A stretch of DNA of 64,000 nt, taken from the NCBI RefSeq assembly GCF_019578655.1, contig NC_063258.1:27780802-27844801 (forward strand). The letters run 5' to 3'. Shown piece after piece: positions 33,750 through 47,784 of the stretch. Source of the stretch: Ricinus communis (lineage: Eukaryota > Streptophyta > Magnoliopsida > Malpighiales > Euphorbiaceae). Made by a program: the position numbers and the translations under genes. Numbering within the stretch: the stretch's first letter is position 1; each line of letters starts with the position of its first letter. The notes under the pieces were generated by a model. That model was not told where the DNA came from and made no database searches. It saw only the letters and a list, made by a program, of their open reading frames with translations.

Positions 33750-35751
33750 CTATGTTTGTTTGAGATAGGTTATCTGTCTCTGTTTGATACATCTTCTTTC
33801 TTCTTCAAAGACTTAAAAAGCTAAATTTGTCTGTCTTTTGCAAGACGATCAAGACTTCTGGTAGTCGACAAATGTAATTCACATAGGAAAATTCTCTGGA
33901 AGCAATGAACATTGATGATAGTTGACGGGTATATATAGAAGTCATGAACAGAAACCCAAGCTTTCAGAAATTCATAAAAATTATGTAATCCTGTATAAAG
34001 AAAGGAGACTACAAGACTAGACATGTGAGGACTTGCTTATGATCAGGATGTAACTAATGAACTGTGCAACGCACTCTTTTCTTTTCACATCTGACTAGAT
34101 ATGTTCACCATATTAGTTAAGTTGCTTGCTTGTTCAATCGTTGAATTTACGGGATAATTCCTTAAAAAAAGACTGGGAAGACTGGAGAATTTTTCTTATG
34201 AAAAGAACACTTAATATTTCATAAGTTTTTGTTTAGCTAAGAACTGGTGGTTATTGTTCTCTTTAATGTTTCAAGTAATTTAATGAATTGGTACACATTT
34301 CATGAAGCTCAACCTATTTATTTTAATTATTTTAAATAGAAAGTCCATGTCTCTTTTCAGCTTCATATGTTTGACTGTGTATTTTCTGGGCCGAATTTAC
34401 TGCTTCAAAAATAGGTATATCTAATTGAAATTTGTCATTTTCTCAAAATGTCTGATTATAGATGTATAATTGTTATCTCGGAAGGATATTTCTTGACCAT
34501 CTCCGGTGGTACAAAGTAGTTATGAAATTTAAGATGCGTTCCATTGTTTTATTACCCAAACGTGAAGTACTTGTAAAACACTTGGAAGTATTTGTGACCC
34601 ATCCGATCGTCAGGTTAATACACCAAGAAAACTCAAGAGTTACTTTGAAAATGTAGTCTAATTTTGAGTATTATTCTTGGCAGAGTACTGAGATCTTTTC
34701 TCCGCCTTGCTCAGGTCTTTTGCTGGTTTTCCACACATTTCTCAGGAACAATAATAATGCCTAAGATCATGCAGGCATGGCCAAAAACCCAGGTAAAATA
34801 ATGCAAAATCTGGTACTACTGTTTCAAGCTGGAAGATGCGTTGCAGAATATGAGATTTTGCCATTTTGAGCGCACGAGAAAGAATGACTACGGCTGCAAT
34901 ACCTGCCTGCTATTAGTTGGATTCAGAAAAGGCAAGTTTCAGAGATGGTAATCTAGACTATTCCTTCTGTAATGCAACTCTTGAATGTTTCTGCAAACGT
35001 ACATGAGAACCAATATTTCTGCTATGAATTTTCAGCTTTTTCTTGGCTATGCTACCACTGGTCCTACAACAGCACTATTCATCAGCACCAAACACCATAG
35101 CAAGGTAAACTAGAATCGGAACAAAAGGTTATGCAATGGGCATTCTAGCAAGCAATTGCTGCATGCTATGGAAGATATAAATTGACTATTAAAATCACTT
35201 TCTCGTAGCAACGTTGGAAAATTGCAATCTAGAACTTTTCCCCAAGTGTTACCCACCCCAACTCCTAGGACATTTAACTAATTTCCCACCACATTTTGAG
35301 TGTACAGGAGGTTAACCATTTGGCCCACCAGGGAAAAAAGTAATGACGCAAAAAGTGCTAGGGAAGATAGTGGGGCAATTGAAGAACTAAAATAACATAA
35401 AATTGAAAAGCTGAATGGCCCGCAGGAACTAGGCACAGAGAGAAATTTACATACAAGTTTATGCCAATCAAATTACCACATCCATAAGATGAAACCCACT
35501 GTAGTGTAGACAAAGTACTTCACTCCACAATCATCAGAATACCATAATCAAACATAGTACAATTACAGAGCCATCATATCCGTTCACTTTAAAAAAGTAA
35601 CAAACCTTTCCTTTCCACACAGTGTTTCCCTTGACTTTAGATATTTCATAATATTATTCACTGCATTCACCCATTCCTATAGCAGGTAGGCAAATGCAAG
35701 CTTGTATAGAAGCCAAGAAAATTGCAATAAATAGCAGGACAAATATAGAGA
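33750..35751. other. Intergenic, nothing recognised
   Basis: Between the profilin relics and the first intact profilin. Only short chance frames and no splice-supported exon. The first part of the flank upstream of profilin C's stop (35640-35750) is probably its 3' UTR. Confidence 0.5.
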
Positions 35752-37211
35752 TTACAGACCCTGATCAATGAGATAATCACCAAGCCTTTCAACAATCATG
35801 TTGCACTGCCCTGGAGTCATTGGCTCATCATAGATACCAATGATCAAGGCCTGATTGGTCTTCTTAACAGTAACACCACCCGGTCCCTGAAATTGAAGTA
35901 ATAGAGGCTAATCAGGCAAGAATAATGAACACGCCAAAGCAGTATGCAACAGAGTTTCCACATGTAAGCAGCACCAAGTATTTAGGTTTATGGTTAAGAG
36001 CAAATGAATTAGTTGCATGAGATTAAACCAAGGTGTGTTCTTTGCTGTTTAGCACCTCCCAGAGACACTGGTATAAGTAACACCCAATGGCAGCAGACCC
36101 AACAATGGCCCAAAATGATTTAAATAAACATGTCCTCCAATTTTGGAGAAGCTAATCGTGATTTAGAGGAATTCCTGGCTTGCAGTAAAGATGCCTGGTT
36201 AAGCATTTAGATGTTCAAACTTCAACTTGAATTTGAACAGAGAATATTCACCATTCTCGATATTATTACACCAGAAGATTCTTTGTTTGCTTACATAAAA
36301 CATACTACTTTCAAAGTGCATAATGCAAATGTTGTTACCAAACCAAAGTGTTGGATATGAGATGATCACCTTCTTCCCTCGAATGACAGCTCCTGGCTCG
36401 CCTTGGATGACCATGTATTTAGTGCCACTAAGGTACAACCCAGTTGGAGCAAGTGATCCAGGTTCATTGAAATCATTCATAATGGCAGTGATTTCTTCAG
36501 GCTTGAACTAAATCAAACATTAAATAAAAGAATAAGCATCACTTCATCCATTTTATTTAATTAAAAAATAAAAGACCAACATGCATAATGTTCAAAGATG
36601 TGATTACGAGTGTCCATCTGCAGCCATGGACAAAATTAATGATTTCATTCACTGATAATTCTTTAATTGAGCAAGAATGAATCAACTAATCCAGAGATCA
36701 ACCAAACAAGCCATCAATCAACTCAATAGTAATTAGCACACCGACAAAAAAATCGTATGGATAGGTTATTCATTCAATAATCCCAGTAAAATAAAAACCA
36801 AATCATCAAGTAATCAGATCACAACAACAAGAAGAAACCCAGTAAATCAACAAACAGTTGACCAAGATCAGTTCCTTTCCAGCAAACCCAATCAGCTAAT
36901 TATTATTCTTTTTTTTAAACAAAAAAGCTCTAAACAAAATCAAAAGCAAAAAAACCAATAAATCAGGAAAAAAAAGAGAGAGAAAGAGTTAGATCACAAC
37001 CTAAGCGAGAGAACCCATGTAATAATAAACGCACAGGAGCAAAAAGAAGATATGGGGTTGTTTAAAAAATTGGAATGAAGTTAGACACCTGAGGAAAGGT
37101 AGAGCTTTGAGCCCAAACGCTGCCGTCCTGACCAATGATAGCAGCAGAAGTTAAGTGATTGCCTTCAATTTCGCACATAAGATGATCATCGACATAAGTT
37201 TGCCACGACAT
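35752..37211 (-). CDS. Profilin (131 aa)
   Basis: Small cytosolic protein that binds actin monomers, poly-proline ligands and PIP2; plant profilins are also pan-allergens. Exons 37211-37089 (41 codons), 36507-36370 (46) and 35886-35752 (44 plus stop), all phase 0, the standard plant profilin gene plan. Diagnostic blocks: [20 protein letters not shown] at the start (poly-proline-binding W3/Y6), [19 protein letters not shown] in the middle and [12 protein letters not shown] at the end. It reads very like Euphorbiaceae profilins from memory. It lies about 2 kb from two decayed relatives and 3 kb from a second intact copy, all in the same orientation, consistent with tandem duplication. Confidence 0.95.
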
Positions 37212-40200
37212 CTTATTCTTCTAGGGATTATGATTATTTGATTTAGTATAGAAATTCGATGGAAGGGTTTGGTTCGCGTTGAATGAGTGAATAGGAAATG
37301 GGAATGCTGAACGGAAGAGAGAGAGGCGAGAGTGTTCTTATCTGTGAAGCCAGCAGAGAGTCTCTGATATTGCGTTAAAACGACGAGACGTGGTCCACCA
37401 CCACACCCTATTCTACTCTTCTCTTTCCTTCTTTAATTATTTTCTGCGGTATGGGCTTTTGTGCTATTCTTATAATTTCGTGATTTTAATACCGACTGGT
37501 TTTTCTCTTTTTCTTTTTCAAAAAAAGTTATTATCCAGACTTTCCATTTTTCTATTTGGATATTCGAACCTCTATTTAGTTTTAATCAACTTTCTAATTT
37601 CCTTATAAACTTAAAAACATGTCCGATTTCCTCAGATAAAAAAAAAAAAAAAAAACATGTCCAATGAGTGATTCCTATCAATTTTCTCTCACCACATACT
37701 TACTTACTTACTTACTAGGCTTAGTAACTAACACTATTTATAGCTAAAATGACACATATTTATATAAATTTTGTATTCTAAATTATATTAAATTATTAAA
37801 TTATTTGAAATTAAAAAATATAAAAAAACTCATATTTATATAGATTTTATATTTTAGAAATTTTATTAAATTATTAAATTATTAGAAACTAAAAAATATA
37901 TATTAATTATCAATAATAAAAATTTTTTTATTATTTATAGGAGGTCTAATGGATTATGGGCTACAAGATATGTATAATCATCTCCTTACACTCGCAATAA
38001 GAAAAAGTCTCACCTAATGTATAAGTAGGAATTTAAACTCAAAATTTTTAATCGTTGAGTTAAATTTAAATATATAATAAATATTTTTTAATTTATTTAA
38101 AATTAAAAAATATTATAATATTAATATATCTTTTCTTTCTTTTCACTAAAATTTATCTTTATTTATATATTTCAGTAAATAAATAATAGCCAATTTAAAA
38201 ACTTATGAAAGTAGCATTACCAACAACATAAAAAAGTTTTAATGCAAAAGAAAAAAAAAAAAAAGAATTTTTGCTCATAAAAAAGTCAATACAACCTCTA
38301 TTCAAATCCAAATTATTCTGAATTAAAAACAAGTATCGCGTTTGTATTGCAAAAAGCAGAAAAGCTCTTTTATTTACAATTCTTTTGGTGCTATATTTGG
38401 ATATTTGAACCTCTACTCTAAAAACAAATAATTTTCATATTATACGTTTGCCTAAAAAGAATAAAGAAAACCTTCGAATTGGATTGCTATTTACAGTTGT
38501 TTTTCTATAGTCAAATTAAGCAGAGAGAACTGGAAGAAGCTTTAGGATACATACAACTAACTCCTCCTGAATTTAATTTTGATAATTGTCACCACCACCA
38601 AAATAAGATTATATTGTCTGACCATTCTTCTAACACATAGCCAAAGAATAAAAATCAGCCAAAGTTCTGTTTAACATATGATTCAATAAACAATATTTAG
38701 AACAAAAACAGTACAAATTAAGAATTTCAGATATTAACTTCGTAATTTCTTTTGTTTCTAATGAATAAAAATGTAGTGCTTTGTTATTATTTAATTTTTT
38801 TTTAAGAAAATGTACCTTTATATTAGATCAAAAAATACATTTTTTTTTATAAAAATAACTTATATCTGCACCTTAAATAAAAAAGAATCCGTCCAGCCTA
38901 TGACAAAGAATATGGAGGCATAATATTTTCCAAAGAGCAAAAGGGTCCCCAAGAGAGAAAAGGAAAAAAGAAAAGATCTTTCGGCCCCTTACAGCATGAT
39001 TAAAGAATATAATTTTGGTGGTGCTGACAATTATCAAAAACTTGGCAGTCTACTCTCAGCCTTTGCAATATATCCTATCTTTCTTTTCTCTTTCTAAACA
39101 CCACAACTGTGTATGAAAGCTACTAAAAAGTCGTGAATAATCTTATCTTACAATCTTCAAAAGATAATAATAATATATACCAAACCAGAAAAAGGAAATC
39201 ACACAATCGAAACATTTTCTTTATATACAGTGATGCAATCATTGTTTTTGTTACTGAAAATTATAGTTGAACAATGTATTATTTCCTTTAATTTATCATT
39301 TTATGTATTATATCACTTAATCGGCAATTATTCAGTATTTTGCCAATTGAAAAAGTACCGTTGTTGACAATATTTAGATGTGAGAATTGAGGTGATTTCG
39401 GATTTGAATTGTTTTATGTTTATGTTTATCATTTACTAATGTTTTCAGGATTGTTTCAGTTCGATTCTTGCCACCTTCGAACTGACACTTGCTTAAAATG
39501 GAGCACATCAACACAATTTCAATTCTCTATCACGACTTTGATTTTGAGAGGGCAACTCATTCCCTTTCCAAAACGCGTTCGATGGAAACCCTTTTTAGCT
39601 CATAATTATATCCACAGCATTATACTTTGTATCTAATCGTTGTTGAATTTGACCCTTTGCTTAACACACTAGCTTTAGTTTTCATGATTTAGGAAGGCCA
39701 GAATTTGGTCCTTCTAACTTCAACAAATATCCAATCTGAGAAAGATTCTGGTGAAAATAATTATGGCAGCGTACAATAATTATATCTGGCTGTTGGTGGA
39801 TGAGCTTTCTCCATATCAAGAGAAGGCAAGTGGTAAAATTGACCCGATTATTGCTATTGGATTGATTCCCTACCAATAAAAGCATCACCACAGAAATGGT
39901 AGGTACTCAATTTGAAATGCTATAATGAACTGTTTCTTTCCTGTAATTCGGACAATTAGACCATAAAGATGATTAAAGAAATGTTCAATTCAATGAACAG
40001 TAACACCAATTGGACTCAAAGAAAAAATGTGGATTAACCGCAGGAATACACATTACAAAAAGAAAGATTTATCAAGGTAATGCAAGTTCAAACAGGGAAC
40101 ACCAAAATATCAATTCAGTGTCTCACACGGTCGTTGTCTGCGACATCTTCATTGCCAATTCAGGGCTTTCAACAGAAGAGGGTGCAAGCAAACACTGAAC

Positions 40201-40306
40201 CAGAGATCAAAAAATAAAAGAAACGAGAAACAAAAAGAAAGAAAAAAAAGGTACTAGTAATCCCATAAAAGGAACATTGTAACAGAATCTCTGCGATAGA
40301 CTAGGC
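37212..40306. other. Intergenic between the two intact profilins
   Basis: AT-rich, no gene seen. Contains the inverted repeat listed at 38577-39039. The first 150 bases are the profilin C promoter/leader and the last 200 or so the 3' UTR of profilin D. Confidence 0.5.
38577..39039. repeat. 28-bp inverted repeats 463 bp apart (possible MITE)
   Basis: Arms 38577-38604 (ttttgataattgtcacc...) and 39012-39039 pair at 27 of 28 positions. The interior is AT-rich without coding potential. I see no target-site duplication, so it could be an old MITE or a rearrangement. Confidence 0.5.
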
Positions 40307-40808
40307 CTAGAGCGCCTGATCAATGAGGTAATCCCCCAACCTCTCAACGACCATGTTGCACTGTCCTGGAGTCACAGGCTCCTCATAGATGCCGAAAACA
40401 AGAGCTTGACCGGTCTTCTTTATGGTGATCCCTCCTGATCCCTGGCAAAAAAATAAAAAAGAATATAAGGCATAATCGAATCTATGCTAGAGTAGTGAAT
40501 TCTCGAGTCAGATGTTGGCCATCACCTTCTTTCCTCGGATAACAGCTCCGGGCTCACCCTGGATAACCATGTACTTGGTGCCCCCAATGTGTAAGCCCGT
40601 AGGGGCAAGGTGACCAGGTTCTTCAAAATCTTTCATAATGCCAGTGATCTCCTCTGGCTTCAACTGCAATTATACACAGCTATATCAGAATTCTCTTTAA
40701 ATTCCATAAATTAGGTAAAAGCATGATGGAATAGAGATTCACAGGATTTAGTATCAAGATAGTGAATATAAATCTTGATGTATGCAATCGCGGTGCAAAG
40801 CCACATTC

Positions 40809-40839
<31 letters not shown>

Positions 40840-40986
40840 TAGAAAGGAAGGAAAAACCTGAGGGAAAGAAGAGCTCTGAGCCCAGATGCTACCGTCATGG
40901 CCAACAATGGAAGCAGCAGTAAGATGCTGGCCTTGTCCGTCAATGTCGCACATCAAGTGCTCATCTACGTAAGTTTGCCAAGACAT
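40307..40986 (-). CDS. Profilin (133 aa)
   Basis: Second intact profilin. Exons 40986-40858 (43 codons), 40663-40526 (46) and 40441-40307 (44 plus stop), all phase 0. Starts [20 protein letters not shown], holds [19 protein letters not shown] and ends [12 protein letters not shown]. It carries the two extra residues (GQ) that separate the 133-residue profilin type from the 131-residue one at 35752. Intron 1 contains a (taa)n microsatellite. A CT-rich (minus strand) leader lies upstream at about 41110-41135. Same function as its neighbour; the differences suggest an older duplication than a recent copy. Confidence 0.95.
40809..40840. repeat. (TAA)n microsatellite in profilin intron 1
   Basis: About ten uninterrupted taa units. 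Confidence 0.9.
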
Positions 40987-42158
40987 TTTCAATTACTTTT
41001 TTTTGTTTTTTCTAATTTGCTTACTCTATTCACTTTTAGTTTGTGATATATGACTTTGTTTTTTCTGTTTATGCGTAGTAAATATTTTTGTTGTGAGTTT
41101 TAATTTGTTTGGAATAAAGAGAGAGAGGGGGGTATTAATGTAATAAACGAAGGGCGATGATTGCGGTGAGAGAAGTTTGAAAAACAAAAGTGAACGAAGA
41201 TGATTTATCGGATCCACTTCTAGTTTATTGATGGATTCTGGACCGTCCATTGTTTTTTTTTTTTTTTCCTTTTGTGGCTTTATTCAATTCTTTTTACCAT
41301 TCAGTTTCTCCTGTTTCTTAGCCTTCATTTTTCCCGCATTTTTGTTTCTGTTGTGGTCTACCGCTTTTTGCCCCCCTTCGTCCTTTGACCAAATTAATTT
41401 TAACTACCCAATCAAGAAAACAAAAAAAGAAGAAGAAGAAAGTTAACTACCACGACGTCGTTTCGGTTATTAAGCATCATCTTTCCAAGAAATAATAAGA
41501 TGGGCTCCCACTGGTCAACTTAATTGATATATTAGTGCTTCTGAAATTGACACTTTTTTTTTTTTTTATCAGCTTCAAATGTAAGGTATAAAGCCTCAGT
41601 TGCTCTTCTTAAGGATGGATAATACGTAGTTTTCATGCTATTATTATTCTTTAATTGTTATTTTAAGGATTTTATCTTAGCATTGACAGATCACGGAGAC
41701 ATATAAGATCAGCAGACTAATAATAATCCCTATGGATTACCCAATTTCTCTATCTTAAAACTTCTGGGACATGAGACTGGCACAAAAAGTTGATTTGCAT
41801 GAACCCAAATTCAGGGTTTCATTCTGAATTTGATCAAACATCATGCCCGCGAAAGAGAAGAAATTGAACCAAAAAAAAAAAAAAGATTTACGGAAAGAAT
41901 CTCCAAAAAGGAATAAGCTCCTCATTTGTCCTCCAACGAATAACTTATACAACACAACAATCCTTCAGAACACTAAAGAAAAATAAATGTTAGGGTTTAG
42001 GGAGTCACGATCTTGTCATAAACCTCTTGTACAGTCTAATGAATAAATCAAATACTTTGCTCTCTGTGTTAGGTACATCATCTGAATAACTAACGAGGAA
42101 GTTGAAGTGAACAGTGAATCTTATGACCCAGAAACGGGTGGATAGACCTGCATAGCTG
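40987..42158. other. Profilin upstream flank and Derlin 3' flank
   Basis: No gene seen. A palindromic ACGACGTCGT (about 41452-41461, containing the bZIP core GACGTC) lies some 470 bases upstream of the profilin start. T-rich runs at 41258 and 41555. The stretch just below 42159 should be the Derlin 3' UTR. Confidence 0.4.
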
Positions 42159-44733
42159 CTAATCACTTAATCGGTATGCTCTCCCTCTGAACGCACCAGT
42201 AGAATTTGGTGCATTTCTATCAGGTTGCCCGTGGTTGTTTGTTGGGGCTGGAGCTCCTATTCTATACCTTGCGACCAGCTTGTGTCTACAAAGAGTTGAG
42301 GAAATTGCACAAACATGAAAACTAAACAGTTACAATTCTAGACAGGCATCAATTAACTTGAAGATGAACTAAATGAAATAGTTAAATGACAGCAATGCAG
42401 AAATATGCCATAATAGGCCTAGCTTTTACTGTTCGAAAATATTATAAGAAGATGCATGCATCATGTTTCTATTTAGATCAATGCGCCAAGAGCTAATCAA
42501 AACTCAACATTTAGACTTAGTACTTGCACTGACTCCTAATGCAACAGGACAACTGCACAGGAGCCAGGAAAATTTAATCAAGAGACTGGGACATGCATAG
42601 AAGATATGGTTTCACATAAAACATGCGTGCTAAATACTAAAGAAAACAGACAGATTTATTGTTCCCAATTGGGAACCAAGTAATTTAAGGATACACCCAT
42701 CTTGGAGTCTTCAGTAAGATCTTCCCAGTTGCAAGTGGATGTAACACAGTCAAAAAGTAATACAGATGCCCTGCGATGATTCCCAACAGATCTGGCATAA
42801 GAGGTGAACCGAAAATGACATCTAAAGCAAGCATTGTCCATGGTAGATAAAATGCCTGAGAACAAAAGAATAAAAAGGCTATACATGTCAGCTATGACGG
42901 ACCTAAACCTAAATGTCCAGAGAAGCAGAAAAGAGAGAAGGAAAAAAAAAAAAAAACCAACAGAATTTGCAACTAAATCAACTCAAGCATACCTTAAGAG
43001 TCACAAGGCCATATATGCTGATCTGGGCATTTGGGAATTCTCTACTCCAGACATAGAGAAGCATGAATACAAGTGATGTTCCCAAGAAAGGGGTCCAAAA
43101 AAAAGGGATGGCAGATAGTATCTAAAATACAAGAAAGTAACAATAATGGATCAGTTCATTCTCAAATCTCTCCAGCTTACATGAGCTTGGGTCTGTCCCA
43201 CAGTTAATCTGTGTAACATCATTCTTCCCAGCATTTTCTAGTGAAAAAACACAAACAATAAAATCTGAATCGATGAGTAAAATAATTACATACCAACATT
43301 GACAGGGCTCCAAAGATCACCATCCACAAAAAATCTGCTGTACGCCTATCAAATGGTCCCTTCTCAAGTTGAACACCATATCTTGCTCTGTACAATTGCA
43401 GAAATTAATCTAGCAGTGGTTGATGCTTGGAAAAAAGTAGTTGTAGATGCATATGCAGTCAACTCCAAAGTTCTCAAATGGAAAAAAATGTGGGAGTCAT
43501 CTAATGATATCAAATCATACTTGTGTACTAGAAGTCTAGAACTTACATCATTAAGAGACGAATTCCAAAATTGATGGAGAATTTTCCCAAGAAAAAGAAG
43601 TTTGTAAAAAGCCTCCATACCTACAAATGCATATTAAGTTACTGTATATTTCCCCGAGACTGAATTGAACAGAAAAACAGAAGTATTGAATATGAGATTT
43701 CAAATTTGAAATCAGCAAATAAAACTTCGAAACTAAATTGCTCATCATATGTGTTTCTGTCCTCGTTTAAGTGTGAATCCAAGAGCATGTTTACAAGGTC
43801 ATCTGATAAATCACAAGAAGGCCAGCAAGAAGTACACAGTTCCATTCAGCAGAATTTAGAATGATGACTTGTTCCCTAGTGTCTTTATGATATTTTTTTT
43901 CAATGTGATTCAACTTACAGAAACCATTAAAAACCCTAGGTTTGTAGCTCCAAAACAAAAGTGTATACAAGCACCCAAATGATCAAGGCCAATCTGGTTT
44001 AGTTCTTAAGGCTTTCAAACAGCATTCCCAGGTTATACTTTCCATCATGTATGCCAACTGTAACTACACTTCAGTTCTATGAACAATCACTTATACTTGT
44101 GAATGTCCAACAACGTGCATCAAGAAACAAATCAGTGATACATTTACCTATGAAAACTAAGATACTTATTGACAAGTCTACACATCAATATGTTAAAACA
44201 AGGATTGCGTTGAATTGCAGTCATCCATATACTTTTTTAAGGACAAAGATGACACTTACGAATAACATCAACGAATTTATTTAATTATAAAAAATGGAAA
44301 TAATTACATACCTGAAAACGTGAGAATACGAGTTGATATATCAATGCAATATGCACTAAATCAAATACACCGAGCTGATACGCCGCAGTGAAAAACAAGC
44401 ACAAAGTCCCATAAGCCTTGGTTATAGGTGGAAGAGAGTTATAATATCTGAAACAAAATTGAAACGCAACGACAACAATGCTGATAAATAGAATCTCATG
44501 GTGCAAAACCACTCCAAGAATTTATTTAAATTTGCATAATTTGCTTCCTCGCATCTCAATCACACCTTTGACTAATTATGATAATTATAATCTTTACTCA
44601 GATTTCTAGAAACAGCTAATGAAAACTTAGTAAGGCAAACACATAACACACAACAATAACAGAATAACAAATTGAATAACAACGTCAAAGAATTTGAAAA
44701 AAGATTAATTACTTACTCAGCAGGTGAAGACAT
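42159..44733 (-). CDS. DER1: Derlin-1 (ER-associated degradation membrane protein)
   Basis: Rhomboid-like pseudoprotease of the ER membrane that helps move misfolded proteins to the cytosol for proteasomal destruction. Seven exons with fully consistent phases: 44733-44717, 44447-44312, 43620-43547, 43387-43294, 43121-42993, 42855-42695 and 42285-42159; 245 residues. Landmarks: MSSPAEYYNSLPPITKAYGT at the N-terminus, then FTNFFFLGKFSINFGIRLL, ARYGVQLEKGPFDRRTADFL, IPFFWTPFLGTSLVFMLLY, WSREFPNAQISIYGLVTLK, PDLLGIIAGHLYYFLTVLHP and the tail FRGRAYRLSD. Hydrophobic stretches fit the multi-pass Derlin topology. Shorter than Arabidopsis DER1 because the glycine-rich cytosolic tail is reduced. Confidence 0.93.
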
Positions 44734-45540
44734 TGAGATTGGTGAAAAAGAAAACTCAGTTGTAAAAAGGTACGCGTTTTCTCAAGAATACGATGGTTTT
44801 GGATTTATGAATAATCTCTACCGCCGCTTTAACTTGAATATTCTGAATTTTTAATTAAAGGGATTGGTACTCGGTACGATCCAGAAGCTTCTTCTTTCTT
44901 CCTTAAGGTTTAAGAGTTTGTTGATATGTTTTTTAATGGTTTTTGATCCAATTGGGCAGAATGGGAACCATAATCTAGGGATTTAATTTGCATCCAATTT
45001 TCTGATTTCATTTTGTTAGGGCCTAAGGGTGGACCTTAGCCCATTACTTCTATGGCTTCTTTGATTCTGATACCCAATTCCGATCGATTTTTATATTCTT
45101 TTTATTAATTGATAAAAAATAATTTTAATTATAAAAACGAGGATTTTAATTATATTTGTAATAATATGTTAGAATAGGAAAATCATGGTTTATGGAATTT
45201 AGGACTAAGAATGTAACTTTATAAAAAGAAATAGGTTCCAATCTAATATGATAATTTATGAAAAGGTGATAATTTTAAGGTAGAATTGTAGAATTGTAGA
45301 GAGTTGAAATTGAAGACATAATTAGGCATATGGATTAGGTGATATCTTGTGATGGCAGCTGGTGAGGGTATAGAGTAAAAGCTGGAGGTGGGACGGATGT
45401 TGGCGACAGTGGGTTTGGTTGATGAGTGTTTTTTGTGGCTAATCGTTGCAGCGATGGAGGTTGGACATACTGCCAGCGAAGATTCCACATCGTCGAGGGC
45501 CGATTTGCAACAATTTTGTTCTGTCTAAAGTACTTTCAAG
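44734..45540. other. Derlin 5' flank and intergenic DNA
   Basis: No gene supported. The first 150 bases are probably the Derlin leader and promoter. Confidence 0.45.
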
Positions 45541-45940
45541 TCAGTAGTGCGCATATGCATATGCATATACAAGCCTGATGGTTTTGCCCTTGATTGGAGC
45601 TGCGGTGGCTGTGTTAGCATCGGTGACAAGCTTGAGGAAGCCGCCACATTCTTCTAAGAGGTAGGCAGAGGAGAGCAGTAATTTCTCTTTGATTGTAGGC
45701 CTATGCGCTGTTTATGTGTTGGGCAATAAACTTGTTTCTTTAGGTTGTATGTTCAACCTAGTTTACAAACATAGGAGCCATGGGCTCTCGGGTGAAAATC
45801 CATGTCTAAGCATAGGGATGAAGCTTGCAAAGTAGGCTTTCTTTTATATTCTTGTACTTGGCTGGGCGTTTCGGCCCTTCTAATGCTGGTCTTTTTCTTT
45901 GTTAACCGAAAAATACAAAAATAAAATAAAATAAAATTAG
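45541..45940 (+). mobile_element. Possible truncated LINE 3' end with A-rich tail
   Basis: The stretch gggcgtttcggcccttctaa at 45864 followed by T-rich DNA and an A-rich tail (aaaaatacaaaaataaaataaaataaaa, about 45908-45936) resembles the 3' end of plant L1-type LINEs as I recall them. No open frame and the left edge is not defined. Confidence 0.25.
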
Positions 45941-47780
45941 GTGGTCCTATGTAAAATCACAAATTATAATCCTTGTTTAACATAACCTGACCTTTGTGGT
46001 TGCTTGCAATGTAATCAGAGCCATTTGAAATTCATGATTAGAGGTATAATTGGGGTGTGGGCCTATCCCTATAACATAAGTGGATACAGATACACTTACA
46101 CTTACGCTTGCACAACTCAAATGGATCCCTGCTGTCTGTTGTCTGCCAACTTCAAATTCTGGCATTCATGATGCCTTAGTCTATAGTTAGTGGCCTTTGC
46201 TTAATTACCTGGAATTGGGTTTCCTGTTCAAAATACAACACCAAAAATTCTTTACTACCATTACACGCCTGTCTATCTGTTGGTGGGGTCCAATGCAAGT
46301 TTTGGTCACGTACCCACAATACCAAAAATACACATAATTGCATTGTCTTGAAAGCTGAAGGTGCATTAAATATAGTAGAACCTTGTTTTTGGGTAGAGAC
46401 GCATTTAACTTGATGACAAGTTTTATGCTCCTACCTAGCAGTAGCAGTAGAGAGATTACTATTACTATTACTATTAGTTGTGGTTTCACAATCTTAGTCT
46501 TGGTAGACAAAATGCACTTAAAGAACATCACATGGATATGGACGAGTGCGTGTAAACAACGACCATTAATTAATTGCAGGAATGGCAATAGGAGGACGCG
46601 GGGCGAGACAGAAATTCTCTATCAAACATGGGGTATAAACAGATTTTTCATCACTGTAGATCGGGTTTTACCAACCCTAGACCATTGCATTTTATCCTAT
46701 CACCAATCATTGTCCAGTTATCCTTGTTATATTTCCTTGGTAACATTTAAGAAACATTGATGTTACATGTCTGACGTAAGAATTTAATCAAATGGGTAAA
46801 TGGCTTATCAAGCACAAGCGGTCAAGCACCATGAATTATACCTGTCTACTCCCAAATGAGTAGTTCAAAATCATTACTCTCTTGAATATGCATCTTTGGA
46901 TCCAATCTTGTACCACACAATATTCTCTAGCAGTTGTTTCTTTTAGTTGAGCGTTCAATATCACCACAAAATATACAGCCAGTTTTGTTTTTCTTTTTCT
47001 GATTTTTGGAGGGGGATTTGAAGGGATCGTCGCTCAATTGCTAAAGCTAACTCTGCATATGCATAAGTAGTAAGGAGAATAATTGCTTGTCGAAACAAAA
47101 CTCAGTTAGGACATTTGTTTGAGGACTTTCCCTTTGATAACAAATTATACTGCTGTGAGAAATAGCTAGTCTGGTTGTGGGTTCTCAGGATTATAACTTA
47201 ACTAGAGTTAATGATGCTCTTTTAATACTTAATTTGATTAGTTATGATAAATCCTGTCATTACTGCAAGGATAATGATGACGATTAAAACAATCCTTCGG
47301 TTTGAACAATAATATTATATATTGAAAATATGCATCGTCCAACCAACTGGGTGTACACTGAAGAATTATGTCTTGTACCTGCTATCTCATCTCAGGTTGA
47401 GTGGCAATGCGATGTATTTTCAATTTATCATTTCAAATTTATCTACTTTTGTATTCAAGTGATCGCATGCTTAAAATTAATTCAAACACTATGTGAGGGT
47501 TTATAAAAGTTTTATACATAAAGGGAAATATCAACTAGGTTTAATTAAGATGGTTGAATGCTAAAAGTTTTGGGTGTAATCTAATTTATGGGATTTCTTT
47601 ATGATATTATCTTTTTAAGAAATAAAATAAGAACTTGAATAAATATCTTATCATTAAATACAGTGTAAACGACCACTAAGGACAACATGCAGACACCGGA
47701 GCAAACTGTTCTTAGGTTTGAGTGTTCTGTGCGGTTGAGCAACTGCTAAGGATGCTCAAGGGGTTAGAAATGTCATCATA
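45941..47780. other. Intergenic, nothing recognised
   Basis: Only short chance frames. No repeat or exon recognised. Confidence 0.45.
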
Positions 47781-47784
47781 TACT

